Source of the DNA: HR10 sp964615335
GTDB taxonomy: Bacteria > Acidobacteriota > Blastocatellia > HR10
Assembly (NCBI GenBank): GCA_964615335.1
Contig: CAZTMT010000005.1
Span: 127,829-191,828 of the forward strand
Direction: 5' to 3'
Length of the DNA: 64,000 bases
Of the stretch, positions 1-9,019 are shown one piece after another. Position numbers and translations under genes: made by a program. The notes beneath the pieces were generated by a model, which searched no databases, was not told where the DNA came from, and worked only from the letters and a program-made list of their open reading frames with translations. The stretch's first letter is position 1. Every line of letters begins with the position of its first letter.

Positions 1-1
1 G

Positions 2-661
2 CGTCGAGAGCTCGTCCGCCGTCCCACGAAGATGCCTGTCGCTCATCTGGCCGAAGATCCTGATCCGCAGCTTGTGCGCTGGTTGCAACCCGATCGCCTG
101 GTTCCCATTGACGGCTGGGTGCGCGAGCGCGCGCTGGAGGTGACGCGAGGCGTCCAAACGGATCTGGAGAAAGCGCGGGCGATCTACGACTGGACGGTCT
201 CCAATATCCGCTACGACAAGAGTGGGACCGGCTGGGGGCGTGGCGATATCTTCTACGCCTGTGATGTCAAAAGAGGGAATTGCACCGATTTCCATGCCGT
301 CTTCATCGGCTTCGCGCGGGCCGTGGGAATTCCGGCGCGGTTCGAGATCGGCTTTCCGCTGCCTCCGACGCGCGGCGAGGGGGAAATCGGGGGCTATCAC
401 TGCTGGGCGCAGTTCTACCTGAAGGGATACGGATGGGTGCCCGTGGATGCCTCCGAAGCGAGCAAGAATCCGAGTCTGCGGGAGTACTTCTTCGGCGCTC
501 ACGACGAAAACCGCGTGCTCTTCACGATCGGACGCGATATTCGCCTGGAGCCTCCCCAAAAGGGCGAGCCGTTGAACTATTTCATCTATCCCTATGTCGA
601 AGTGGACGGCCAACCCTTCTCGAAGGTGGAAAAGTCCTTTCGCTTCCGGGACCTTCCCTGA
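2..661 (+). CDS. Transglutaminase-like domain protein, 5' end outside window
   Basis: The reading frame is open from base 2, so the N-terminus lies upstream of the window; the first internal ATG is at 32. The visible 220 residues hold a transglutaminase-like (papain-fold) core: a Cys in GNCTDFHAVFIGFARAVGIPAR, split here as the GNCTDFH box followed by the typical AVGIPAR stretch, then the His in GYHCWAQFY and the Asp in GWVPVDASEA. These give the Cys-His-Asp triad of the family. The C-terminus ends soon after the triad. Such domains are usually found in exported bacterial proteins as peptidases or amide-modifying enzymes, but substrate cannot be inferred. No signal peptide can be judged because the start is missing. 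Confidence 0.8.
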   Translation, partial: RRELVRRPTKMPVAHLAEDPDPQLVRWLQPDRLVPIDGWVRERALEVTRGVQTDLEKARAIYDWTVSNIRYDKSGTGWGRGDIFYACDVKRGNCTDFHAVFIGFARAVGIPARFEIGFPLPPTRGEGEIGGYHCWAQFYLKGYGWVPVDASEASKNPSLREYFFGAHDENRVLFTIGRDIRLEPPQKGEPLNYFIYPYVEVDGQPFSKVEKSFRFRDLP

Positions 662-753
662 GGGAGGATCTCCCGCGCGCCTCGGAAGGCCGTCCCTCGT
701 ATTCGGCGGCCCGATGAGAGGCCGCCGCTTCTTGGCCGCCAGATGGATTCGGG

Positions 754-1149
754 TCACGATCGGCCCAGGGCGGCCAGTGCTTTCTCGATGTTGGACACAA
801 CCAGAATCACCGTCGCTTGCACTTGTCCGGGCATCGTCGTCGCGTAGGCGTATTTGATATTGACCTTGGCCTGAGCCAGCTTCTCGGTGATCTCAGCCAA
901 AGCTCCCGGCCGGTGCTCCGCCGAGAGAGCCAGGGCTTCTTCTTCGGAGAAGCGGATCCGCGCCGCGCGCAGGGCATCGCGCGCGCGGCCGAGATCTTCG
1001 ACGACGACGCGCACTTTCCCCTTCCCTTTGACCTCGGGGACGAAAAGGGCCGTGATGTTGACTCGGGCCTGAGCCAAAGCCGCGCAGACGCGATGAAGCG
1101 CCCCCGGCTTGTTCTCCAGCGTGATCGCAATTTGCGTGACCGTGGACAT
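754..1149 (-). CDS. Tandem ACT-domain protein
   Basis: 131 residues made almost entirely of two ACT domains. The first begins TQIAITLENKPGALHRVCAAL and the second ALSAEHRPGALAEITEKLA, each with the conserved Gly of the ligand loop (KPGAL, RPGAL). Such stand-alone proteins bind amino acids and act as small regulators or amino-acid sensors. The frame is open upstream to 1554, but the ATG at 1149 has a strong GGAGGAG ribosome binding site at 1157-1164 and starts directly at the first ACT domain, so I chose it. It is separated from the transglutaminase-like gene by 92 bases and transcribed toward it. The ligand is not visible from sequence. Confidence 0.82.
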   Translation of the reverse strand: MSTVTQIAITLENKPGALHRVCAALAQARVNITALFVPEVKGKGKVRVVVEDLGRARDALRAARIRFSEEEALALSAEHRPGALAEITEKLAQAKVNIKYAYATTMPGQVQATVILVVSNIEKALAALGRS

Positions 1150-1218
1150 CGGGTGACCTCCTCCAAGGGATCGCACCGCTTTCATTATACGGGAAGCCGA
1201 GCTGTGAGCAAATAATTC

Positions 1219-1247
1219 TTGACATTCCCGAAGACTTTGGATAAAAA
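1219..1247 (+). promoter_or_regulatory. Candidate sigma-70 promoter for the large surface-protein gene
   Basis: TTGACA at 1219-1224, 17-base spacer, TAAAAA at 1242-1247. It lies in the 247-base gap between the ACT gene and the GTG at 1397 and points toward the latter. Confidence 0.45.
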
Positions 1248-1396
1248 TACGGCCGAGCGTTCGGCCTATGGAGATTTCGCCGAAAGAGCCAGCGAATTCG
1301 GGATCCGGTGAAAACGACAGTGACCATAGCCAGCAGGTGCACGGGTGAGCGAGAGACGATGTCGGGAGAACGTTCCCGCTTGGCGAGGAGGAAGAC

Positions 1397-4300
1397 GTGG
1401 CGCGACGGTTCTGGCTGCTGGTGGGGCTCGCGATCGCTCTTGTGGTGCTGCTTCGATCGGATCGGCTTCTTCGCAGGGCTTCTGAAATCACGGCACAGGC
1501 CTCTGCGATCCCCCGTCTGATCCTTTCAGGAGCCCGCACGACGAGCGCTTTCATCGGGCGGATTGGCCGAAGGGAGCGTCCTCGCGCGTTCGATGCCCCA
1601 GAGGCTGCTTCTTCAGGGGCGTTTCGAACGCAGGTTCTGCCGATTCCGGGTGAGCTTGGCCTCCTTTTTCAACGGCGGGAGCTGGTCCCCCTTTCGTTCG
1701 CCTTCGCCGATTTCGATGAAGATGGGCGTCCGGATGTAGTGGCGGGATTTCGCGGGCCGTGGGGGGGAGTGCTCGCGCTCTCTTCGGCCGGGGCGCTCTC
1801 TCGGACGATCGCTGTTCCGATCGAGCCAGGTGCGCTGTGTGCCGGCGATTTCAACGGCGATGGGCATACCGATGTCGCTTTGGCCGATGGGCGTTCGGCG
1901 CAGGTGCTTCTTCTTCTGGGCGATGGTCGAGGGGGATTCGCTGGCTCGCAAACGCTCGCCGTGCCCTTTGTGCCGCATGCGCTCGATGCGGCCCCGCGCG
2001 TGGGTCCTCCGCTTCGCCCTTCGGCTCAAGGGATTCTCCGCGTGCCGATGGATCTCTTTGCGCTCGGGGAGCGGGAAGGCCGATGGGAGATCGCGCGCCT
2101 GCGCGATCGGACCGTGATGCTTCGCCGATCGCTCCCGGAGTATTCCTCTGGGGAGGAGATCTCGCTTCGGGTGACCGATTGGAACGCAGATGCGCGCGCC
2201 GATCTGTTGGTCGTCGGAGGCGATCGGGTGCTGATCTTCTCCGATCTCGCGCCCGAAGGACTTGGGATTCCACGGATCGTCCGGCTGGATGTCTGGGTTC
2301 GTGCGTTTGCCGAGGGGGATTTCGATGGCGATCGGCGCGCGGATCTCGCTCTGCTGGATACGAGCGGTTTTCGTGTGGATGTGCTCTGGGGGGCGTCCTC
2401 ACAGGTCACGTCTTTTGCGCTTCCGTGGGAAGCGCAGGCGCTCGTTTCGGCCGATATGGATGGGGATGGAGCATCGGACCTGGTGCTTGTGGCTGCGGAA
2501 GCTGCCAGGCTCGATATCTGGCCCGGAGCTCAGCTTCTTCTGCAGCGAGAAGGCATTCTCTTGGCGGGGAGCCGACCGGGTGCGTCGGAGTCATCGGTCG
2601 CGCTGGCAGCGGGATGTCATCCCCTTGTGGCGCGCGCCGTATCCCTTCTGGGAGGCGGGCCGGATGTTCTTTTCCTTCTCAGTCGCGATCGGCCAGGCGT
2701 GGAGTGTCCGAGTCCGCTCCACATGGTGATGGCGCAGGCCAACGAACTTCAGGTCACCACGACGGCCGACAGCGGGCCCGGATCCCTGCGACAGGCGCTT
2801 CTGGACGCTAATGCAAGTCCCGGGCCCGATGTGATCCTGTTCCGCATTCCGACTTCGGATCCCGGGTTTGCCGGAGGGGTATTCACGATCCGCCTGCGCA
2901 GTCCGCTGCCGGAGATTCGCGGCGGAGGAGTCACTGTGGACGGCTCTACCCAGATCGCCTTCACGGGGGCGACCAACGGAGATCGCCCGGTCATCGTCCT
3001 GAGCGGAGAGGAGATCTCGGAAGCCTCGGGCCTCATCCTGGCCAGCGATCGGAATGTCATTCGCCAACTGATCCTCTCGCGGTTCACCGGAGCGGGGCAT
3101 GCGGCCATTGTGATTCGCGGAGGAGCAGAGAATGTCGTCGAGGGGTGTTTGATCGGAACGACAGCGACGGGAACCGGTCTGTCCGGGAATACGGTGGGCG
3201 TGCTCGTGACCGAGGGAGCGCGGGATAATCGAATCGGAGGGACGCACGCCGGTGCTCGCAACGTCATTTCCGCCAACACGACGGGCATCCTCATTCGCGA
3301 TACGACGACAACGGGCAATCTCATTGTGGGGAATCTCATCGGGGCGGCGACTGATGGCCGGACGCCTCTGTCCAACGTGGATGGCGTGCGCATCGAGAAC
3401 GGAGCCTCCGGCAATCGCGTGGGGATGCCCGGTGCCGGCAACATCATCGTCGCCAGCGTGGGAAATGGCGTGTGGATTCGCGCTCCTGGAAGCGCGGATC
3501 GAAATCTCGTTCAGGCCAATCGCATTGGGATCACAGCGGGCGGAGAGCCTTTGGGGAATCGCGTGGATGGCGTTGCCCTCAGCAGTGGTCAGGAGAACCT
3601 CATCGGGGGAACCGAGCCCGGCGAGGGGAACGTGATCGCCTATCAGCGAGGAAATGGGATTCGCGTTCTCGCTCCTTCGCGGAGGAATCGGATTCTGGGT
3701 AATTCCATTTTCGGGAACGAGGGATTGGGGATTGACCTTCGTGGGGACGGACCGACTGAGAATGATCCCGGGGATGGAGACAGCGGTCCCAATGATCTGC
3801 AGAATTTTCCCGTGATCGAGTCGGCCGTGCAGCGCGGCAACCGGCTCGTCCTGAGCGGACGGCTCGATACGCAGGCGGGCGACGTCCGCGTGGAGTTCTT
3901 CGCCAGCGCCACCTGTCACGCTTCGGGGTTTGGAGAGGGGGAGAGATTTTTGGGCGCGATCACGGTGCGGGCGACAGGCCAGGCGCAGAGTCCGGCCTCT
4001 TTCGTCGCCGAGTTCTCGGTTCTCGCAGCGCGTCAGGTGATCACGGCCACAGCGACCGATGCTGCGGGCAATACGTCGGAGTTCTCGCAGTGCGTGCTCG
4101 TGAACACCGCGCCGATCGCCGAGGCGGGGCCCGATCAACTTGTGGATGAGGGCGCAGAGGTCGTTCTGGACGGTACGGCGAGCCGCGATCCCGATGGAGA
4201 TCCGATCTCCTTCCGCTGGCGGCAGGTGGCTGGTCCCACTGTCGCTCTCTCGGATGCGACATCGCCGCAACCTCGGTTCACGGCTCCGATCGTGGATCCT

Positions 4301-4966
4301 GCTGTGCCGCCTCCGGTTCGCCTCATTTTCGAGCTTGTGGTGAGCGATGGTCGGGCCGAGAGCGATCCGGATCGCGTGACGATCACCGTCAATCGGCGGC
4401 CGATCGCCAATGCGGGACCGGATCAAACGGTTCCTGACGGCACGCTCGTCACGCTGGATGGAACGCGCAGTTTCGATCCCGATGGGGATGGGATCACCTT
4501 CCGCTGGACGCAGACGGCCGGGCCGGCGGTCGCGCTCACCGGAGCGACGACCCCGCGTCCGAGCTTCACGGCGCCGAATCTGGCTGTCACTGATGCCGCG
4601 TCGGTTCGCTTGACCTTCTCGCTCGTCGTTCACGATGGGCGCATCGAGAGCGCTCCGGACACGGTGGATGTCATCGTGCAGAACCTCGTTCGACTGGATG
4701 ACACTCGTCGTAGCGGCAATCGGCTCGTCCTCAATCTGGCAACCCAGACCTTCGAGTTCCGCGCCGAGCGCGTCGCTCGGACCTTCACCGGAACGATCAC
4801 GCGCCTGGTGCGCGGAGGCGGCGAGGGAAGCATGATCGAGGTGGTCGGATCCGGCGCGGAAGGGCTCGCGCTCACGGTGCGTATTGACGTGCGTCGGAAT
4901 GTCGCCGTGGCCGTTCTTCTCACCTCGAGCGAGACGTTCACCTTGTTCACCGGTGATGTGCAATAG
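1397..4966 (+). CDS. Large surface protein: FG-GAP/VCBS, CSLREA, parallel beta-helix and PKD-like domains
   Basis: 1189 residues from a GTG start. An N-terminal hydrophobic segment (about residues 4-20) should anchor or export it. Residues about 75-400 hold FG-GAP/VCBS-type repeats with Ca-binding-like loops such as DFNGDGHTDVAL, DFDGDRRADLAL and DMDGDGASDLVL. A CSLREA-like segment follows (TTADSGPGSLRQALLDAN), then right-handed beta-helix repeats rich in NRIGG, NVIS and NLIGG motifs. Two PKD/REJ-like repeats come next, each starting near AEAGPDQ or ANAGPDQ with DPDGD loops, and a short C-terminal beta-rich module ends the protein. The arrangement is that of a secreted, extracellular-matrix-like or adhesin-like protein. 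No catalytic residues are recognisable. It lies directly upstream of another PKD protein. Confidence 0.85.
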   Translation: MARRFWLLVGLAIALVVLLRSDRLLRRASEITAQASAIPRLILSGARTTSAFIGRIGRRERPRAFDAPEAASSGAFRTQVLPIPGELGLLFQRRELVPLSFAFADFDEDGRPDVVAGFRGPWGGVLALSSAGALSRTIAVPIEPGALCAGDFNGDGHTDVALADGRSAQVLLLLGDGRGGFAGSQTLAVPFVPHALDAAPRVGPPLRPSAQGILRVPMDLFALGEREGRWEIARLRDRTVMLRRSLPEYSSGEEISLRVTDWNADARADLLVVGGDRVLIFSDLAPEGLGIPRIVRLDVWVRAFAEGDFDGDRRADLALLDTSGFRVDVLWGASSQVTSFALPWEAQALVSADMDGDGASDLVLVAAEAARLDIWPGAQLLLQREGILLAGSRPGASESSVALAAGCHPLVARAVSLLGGGPDVLFLLSRDRPGVECPSPLHMVMAQANELQVTTTADSGPGSLRQALLDANASPGPDVILFRIPTSDPGFAGGVFTIRLRSPLPEIRGGGVTVDGSTQIAFTGATNGDRPVIVLSGEEISEASGLILASDRNVIRQLILSRFTGAGHAAIVIRGGAENVVEGCLIGTTATGTGLSGNTVGVLVTEGARDNRIGGTHAGARNVISANTTGILIRDTTTTGNLIVGNLIGAATDGRTPLSNVDGVRIENGASGNRVGMPGAGNIIVASVGNGVWIRAPGSADRNLVQANRIGITAGGEPLGNRVDGVALSSGQENLIGGTEPGEGNVIAYQRGNGIRVLAPSRRNRILGNSIFGNEGLGIDLRGDGPTENDPGDGDSGPNDLQNFPVIESAVQRGNRLVLSGRLDTQAGDVRVEFFASATCHASGFGEGERFLGAITVRATGQAQSPASFVAEFSVLAARQVITATATDAAGNTSEFSQCVLVNTAPIAEAGPDQLVDEGAEVVLDGTASRDPDGDPISFRWRQVAGPTVALSDATSPQPRFTAPIVDPAVPPPVRLIFELVVSDGRAESDPDRVTITVNRRPIANAGPDQTVPDGTLVTLDGTRSFDPDGDGITFRWTQTAGPAVALTGATTPRPSFTAPNLAVTDAASVRLTFSLVVHDGRIESAPDTVDVIVQNLVRLDDTRRSGNRLVLNLATQTFEFRAERVARTFTGTITRLVRGGGEGSMIEVVGSGAEGLALTVRIDVRRNVAVAVLLTSSETFTLFTGDVQ

Positions 4967-5083
4967 TCCAGTTCACCTGGGATCGCCTCTCTCATGCGAT
5001 CTTCGGCATCGCGGGGAAGAGATCCGGTTCTTTCTCTCACGAGCCAGGGCGATCGGTCGTGCGGTTTCTTCGAGGAGGGGGAA

Positions 5084-7783
5084 ATGAGGGCTCGATCTCC
5101 GGCCAGAGCGCTTGTTCAAGGGCTGCTCCTGATCGTGCTGGGGGGATGGGGAGGGCGCGGGATCGCGCAAGAGCGTCGCTCCGTTGAACCGGCCAACCAA
5201 ACGGCGTCCACGACGACCGGGGGAACCAGCACCGGTCTCTTCCTGACCTGGAGCGGGCGCACGCTGCGCCGGGGGGAGTATACGCTGGGCCTCTTTTGGA
5301 ATAATTTCGATCGGGATCCCGGCGATTTGGATATCAATCAAGCCTCGATCGCCTTCACGCTCGGCCTGACCAATCGGCTGGAGCTTTTTCTGGCGGCGAA
5401 TGTTCTGCAGCAGGTGACTTCGCGTCAGCCTTTCGCCCTCTCCGGATATCAGTTTCATGGCCTGCGCAGCGCCTTCGGGGGCGATCCGTTTGTCGCCTTC
5501 GGATCGCCGGTGGGAGGGCGTGAGGGGGCAGCGGCGTTCTTCCCGTTGAGCGGAGCGCGCCTGGGGGGGATTTTGCCTCCGCCGGGCAGTTTCTTCGGAC
5601 CCGCGATTTTGGCCGATCGGCCGAGTTTCTTCAACGAATGGCCCTTTTTCGGTCCGGCGGCCTTCCTCTCGCGCGAGCAGGGATTTGATCTGCAGCGCTC
5701 GGCCAACGGCATGGGGGATGTCACCCTGGGCCTGAAAGCGGCGCTGGCGGATCCGGCCGGCTCGTTCCCCCTGGCTCTGGCGGCTGTGCTGCGGTTGCCT
5801 TCGGCTCGGCACCTGGAAGCGTTAGCTCGCGGGAGGAGTTCGGGAGCTACAGATTTCGGCGTGATTGCGATCTCCGGCCAGAATGCCTGGGGCCACCGCC
5901 TGCGCCTGGTGCAAAACATCGGATATATTCGTTCGGGCGATCCGAAACTCAGCGGGGTGAAAATCCTCGATCGGCGCGATCAACTGCTGCTCAACGCGGG
6001 CGTTGAGATCGCGCCAGCCCAATGGCTTGTGCTTGTGGCCGAATGGGCGAATACGATCTATGTCTCTTCGGGGACGCCCAACCTGAACGCGGTGAATCCT
6101 TCCGACCTGCTTCTTGGGGCGCGCCTGTATGCTTACGAAGGGCGCGTGCAGGTCGGAGGAGGGTGGCGACGCTTCCTCACCCAATCGGATCGGCGTGCGA
6201 TCCCCGTCTTTCAGCCCGGCCGGGGTGTGTCCTCTCTGGACATCAGCTCGCGTGAGGCCAACGGCTTCGTCTTCAACTTCGCTCTGGCGCGTCGAGCCTC
6301 TCTTCTTCCTCCTCCTGTGCCCAATCGCGCGCCGAGCGTCACGCTCTTTGCCGATCGCACAGAGGTGCGCGATGGGGAGCGCGTGATGCTCGAAGCGCGC
6401 GCCTTCGATCCGGATAACGATCTGTTGACCTACGCGTGGACGATTGAGCCTCCGGTCCCTCGCGAAGCTCTTCAGGCTGTCGGGGTGCCGCCGGGAGCGC
6501 CGCCGGGGAACCGTCTGCTGCTCGATACGACAGGATGGAATCCGACGCCGGGGGCTCCGGCTCGCACTTTCACCGTGACGGTTCAGGTCGAGGATGGGCG
6601 AGGGGGGATCGCTTCGGATCGGCGCGTGATCACGGTAGCCTCGCCGCCTCCTTCGCCCCCGCCGCCTCCTCCTCCGCCTCCCCCGCCGCCGGCGAATCGT
6701 CCTCCGGTGATTCGCGAGATCGAGATCGCGCCCGTCGGGGCTCCGCAAGTTCCCGGGCAGATCACCGATGGGGATCTGCTGCGTCTGCGAGCCATTGCGG
6801 AAGATCCCGATGGAGATGTGCTTGTGTATCGCTGGAGCGCGACAGCCGGGCGCTGGGTCGGCGTCGGAAGTGAGATCACCTTTGATACAGCGGGCATCAC
6901 AGCCGGTCCCGGACAGCCGCCGGTCGCCGTGACGATCACGGTGACCGTGGATGATGGCCGAGGTGGTGTGGAGAGAGCTTCGCGTACGATCACAGTCGTC
7001 GCCGTGAAGCGTCCGGAACCAATCCCGCAGCCGGCGCTCTTCTTCGCTCGCCCGAACGCAGCGCGCATCACCAACGCGCATAAGGCGATCCTCGATGATG
7101 TCGCCGATAAGCTGCGGCAGGACCCGCGCGCGACGCTCATCATAGATGGGCATCAGGATCGGGCCGAGCGGGCAAATGTCGCCCGCGCACGCGCACAAAA
7201 CGCGGCCGATTATTTGATTCGGCAACGCAGGATCGAACGGAGGCGTATTCGCGTGCGGAGCTTCGGAGCCCAACGTCCTCATCCCAGTGGACAGCGGCGG
7301 CGAAATCGGCGCGTGGAGCTGTGGATCCTCCCGGTCGGAGCGGAGGCGCCTCCGGAAGGGCAAGCGACTCCGCAGGCATTTCGTTTAGAACGGCATCCCG
7401 TGAGCGCCGTGGCGAGGGCCGGACAATCTGCCGGAGAGAGCACGCGGGCCTCCGCTTCCCCGGAAGACCAGAGGCCGATTTCGGCGCCAGCCGATCCGCG
7501 ACGCCGTCCCTTGCGCGTGGGATCTTCGAGAGAGACACAGGTTGTGTCTCAGGCGGCCGGAACGTCGGCGCTCGTCGCTTCTGCGGCTTCGCGTCGTTTT
7601 GCTTCGGCTGTGCCGCAGGCGCGGAACGCCTCTGAATCTCGTCCGGCCCGTCGCGGACGAAAGCTAGCAGCTTCTGCACGTCAGGCGCTGGGCGTCCGAT
7701 CCTCTTCGGTTCGCGCTGCCCTGAAGGGAAAGCCTTCGCGCGTCGGGCGGATCTCCTCTCAACTGGCCCGCCGCATGGAGTGA
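5084..7783 (+). CDS. Outer-membrane protein with PKD-like repeats, polyproline linker and OmpA domain
   Basis: 899 residues from the ATG at 5084, which has a GAGGAGGGGGA ribosome binding site; the open frame upstream to 4994 lacks one. A signal peptide ends near GIAQ (residue about 29). The first ~400 residues are Gly/aromatic-rich and beta-barrel-like, with LFWNNF, YEGRVQVGGGWRR and similar stretches. Two PKD-like modules follow, separated by a run of 12 consecutive prolines. Residues about 680-780 form an OmpA/MotB-like peptidoglycan-binding domain (IIDGHQDRAE, ARAQNAADYLI, GAQRPHPSGQRRRNRRVELW). The last ~120 residues are Arg/Ser/Ala-rich and probably disordered. It probably ties the outer membrane to peptidoglycan. 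It follows the surface-protein gene after 117 bases and may share its transcript. Confidence 0.85.
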   Translation: MRARSPARALVQGLLLIVLGGWGGRGIAQERRSVEPANQTASTTTGGTSTGLFLTWSGRTLRRGEYTLGLFWNNFDRDPGDLDINQASIAFTLGLTNRLELFLAANVLQQVTSRQPFALSGYQFHGLRSAFGGDPFVAFGSPVGGREGAAAFFPLSGARLGGILPPPGSFFGPAILADRPSFFNEWPFFGPAAFLSREQGFDLQRSANGMGDVTLGLKAALADPAGSFPLALAAVLRLPSARHLEALARGRSSGATDFGVIAISGQNAWGHRLRLVQNIGYIRSGDPKLSGVKILDRRDQLLLNAGVEIAPAQWLVLVAEWANTIYVSSGTPNLNAVNPSDLLLGARLYAYEGRVQVGGGWRRFLTQSDRRAIPVFQPGRGVSSLDISSREANGFVFNFALARRASLLPPPVPNRAPSVTLFADRTEVRDGERVMLEARAFDPDNDLLTYAWTIEPPVPREALQAVGVPPGAPPGNRLLLDTTGWNPTPGAPARTFTVTVQVEDGRGGIASDRRVITVASPPPSPPPPPPPPPPPPANRPPVIREIEIAPVGAPQVPGQITDGDLLRLRAIAEDPDGDVLVYRWSATAGRWVGVGSEITFDTAGITAGPGQPPVAVTITVTVDDGRGGVERASRTITVVAVKRPEPIPQPALFFARPNAARITNAHKAILDDVADKLRQDPRATLIIDGHQDRAERANVARARAQNAADYLIRQRRIERRRIRVRSFGAQRPHPSGQRRRNRRVELWILPVGAEAPPEGQATPQAFRLERHPVSAVARAGQSAGESTRASASPEDQRPISAPADPRRRPLRVGSSRETQVVSQAAGTSALVASAASRRFASAVPQARNASESRPARRGRKLAASARQALGVRSSSVRAALKGKPSRVGRISSQLARRME

Positions 7784-7906
7784 GCACGGCGCTTCGAGGC
7801 GCGAAAGCTCTTCCGGGCTTCAACTCTGCTCTGTCGGCGTGTCGCCGCGCGCTCCGTGGGCATTACGCGTGATGTCCCCATCAGGCGGATACCGCGAGCG
7901 CGGGTC

Positions 7907-7936
7907 TTGACCTTGACACGTGCTATAGGGTTTATC
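7907..7936 (+). promoter_or_regulatory. MerR-type promoter/operator with ACC...GGT dyad
   Basis: TTGACC at 7907-7912 and TTTATC at 7931-7936 are separated by 18 bases (19 if the -10 is read one base later), longer than the usual 17. A 22-base dyad with ACC at 7910-7912 and GGT at 7929-7931 is centred in the spacer. A stretched spacer with a centred ACC/GGT dyad is the hallmark of promoters controlled by MerR-family activators such as CueR and ZntR. It lies just upstream of the MerR-family gene, suggesting autoregulation of the two-gene unit. Confidence 0.6.
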
Positions 7937-7957
7937 ATGGGGAGCCGGGAGGGAGAG

Positions 7958-8419
7958 ATGCCGGGCCGACACTTCTTCATCGGCGAGCTGGCCAGGGCCG
8001 TCGGGGTGAACCCGCAAACGGTTCGCTATTACGAACGCGCGGGGTTACTGCCGCGCGCGGCGCGGACGCCGTCCGGGTATCGCCTCTACGATGAGGAGGC
8101 CGTTGCGCGGCTCCGATTCATCAAGGCCGCTCAGTCCCTTGGCCTGTCGCTGCGAGAGATCCGTGAGATCATCGCGCTCAGTCGTGCGGGCCGATCTCCC
8201 TGCGCGCGCGTGCGCGCTCTGCTTCACCAGAAGGTGCGGGAGCTGGATCACAAGATCGCGCAGTTGCGCGCCTTCCGCCGAGAGCTGGCCGCGCGCCTCA
8301 CACAGTTGGAGCATATGCCCGATGATGCGGATTCCTCGCCCTATGTCTGCTCGCTCATCATGGCCGTTGCCCGGCATCGCTCATCCAGAAATCCCCATGA
8401 AAGGAGGGAAAGCGTATGA
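7958..8419 (+). CDS. MerR-family metal-responsive transcriptional regulator
   Basis: 153 residues. The N-terminal winged-helix begins FFIGELARAVGVNPQTVRYYERAGLL and carries the classic RTPSGYRLYDEEAVARLRFI box. A long dimerisation helix follows. Two cysteines are placed as in heavy-metal members: Cys82 in the SPCARVR segment at the start of the helix, and Cys131 in YVCSLI near the C-terminus. Tn501 MerR uses Cys82, Cys117 and Cys126; a middle Cys is absent here, so the metal cannot be assigned. The ATG at 7958 has a GGGAGGGAG site; an ATG 21 bases upstream lacks one. The stop overlaps the start of the small Cys-rich gene (ATGA), and a MerR-type operator precedes it. Confidence 0.88.
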   Translation: MPGRHFFIGELARAVGVNPQTVRYYERAGLLPRAARTPSGYRLYDEEAVARLRFIKAAQSLGLSLREIREIIALSRAGRSPCARVRALLHQKVRELDHKIAQLRAFRRELAARLTQLEHMPDDADSSPYVCSLIMAVARHRSSRNPHERRESV

Positions 8420-8586
8420 AGCGCACACGCCGATGGGTGCTTGTTTCTCTGCTCGGAGCTGCCGTGGGGATCGGGATGCTCTCGGCATTGTGGGCATCCT
8501 CAGGTGATCCCACGAGCTGTCCGGGACGCATCGTCTGTCCGCTCACGGGGAAGGTCATCTGCCGAGACGCCTGCCCGCTCAGGTGA
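8416..8586 (+). CDS. Small Cys-rich membrane or periplasmic protein, putative metal binding
   Basis: 56 residues, overlapping the MerR gene by four bases (ATGA) and preceded by AAGGAGGG inside that gene, so the two are translationally coupled. The N-terminus MKRTRRWVLVSLLGAAVGIG is positively charged then hydrophobic, giving a signal anchor. The remaining ~25 residues carry four cysteines in CPGRIVCPLTGKVICRDACP (spacings 5, 6 and 3 residues). Placement under a MerR-family regulator argues for a metal-binding or metal-trafficking role in the periplasm, but this is inference. I do not recognise a named family. The reading frame is short yet has a clear start signal and a compact composition unlike random sequence. 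Confidence 0.7.
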   Translation: MKRTRRWVLVSLLGAAVGIGMLSALWASSGDPTSCPGRIVCPLTGKVICRDACPLR

Positions 8587-9019
8587 GCGGCGCACTCGGG
8601 GGCACTCCGGCGAGCCTTCGGCGTGCGGAGAGCCCCCGCTCGGTTTGTCATCCACCGAACCGGATGAAGCGTCGCGTCCTGAGGCATTGTGGGCGTGGCG
8701 TCGGTTTGTAAGAGGCGCGAGAGCCCCCTCACCGGTGATGCCGCACCGGTGAAGACGTGACGTGCGCGTTACTCCGGTTTCCTCACCTCTGGCGGCCCAT
8801 CCCCACTATGTCCTCGCCGAGCCTTTTCGCCGACTGCCACGACCGGAAGGGACCTAATCGAGTTCAAACAACCTTAAAATCGTCCTAGACAAACCGTCAT
8901 CCCATCGCTTACTAGTGACGGGCGGGCGCAGATCAGGAAGAAGCACGAGGGGTTGGGGATGCGCCCAGTTGCCGGTTTGGGGTGGTGTTTGATCTTCCCT
9001 GAGAAAGGAGACCAAGAGC
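8587..9019 (+). other. Gene-free stretch with short inverted repeats
   Basis: No convincing coding frame. Two copies of the palindrome CACCGGTG (8730-8737 and 8744-8751) lie six bases apart and could pair. A seven-base inverted repeat GGGCGCA/TGCGCCC (8924-8930 and 8960-8966) lies upstream of the next gene. TAAAAT at 8875-8880 is a possible -10 element without a good -35. The next gene has its own site GAAAGGAG at 9002-9009. Confidence 0.4.

Noticed and set aside
2591..4963. Long minus-strand ORF of 790 codons opposite the surface-protein gene
   Set aside because: It mirrors the plus-strand gene, has no ribosome binding site, and is dominated by Arg/His/Ile/Asp as expected for antisense of GC-rich codons.
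8730..8751. Paired CACCGGTG palindromes as terminator of the small Cys-rich gene
   Set aside because: No T-tract and ~145 bases downstream of the stop; listed only as part of the gene-free stretch.
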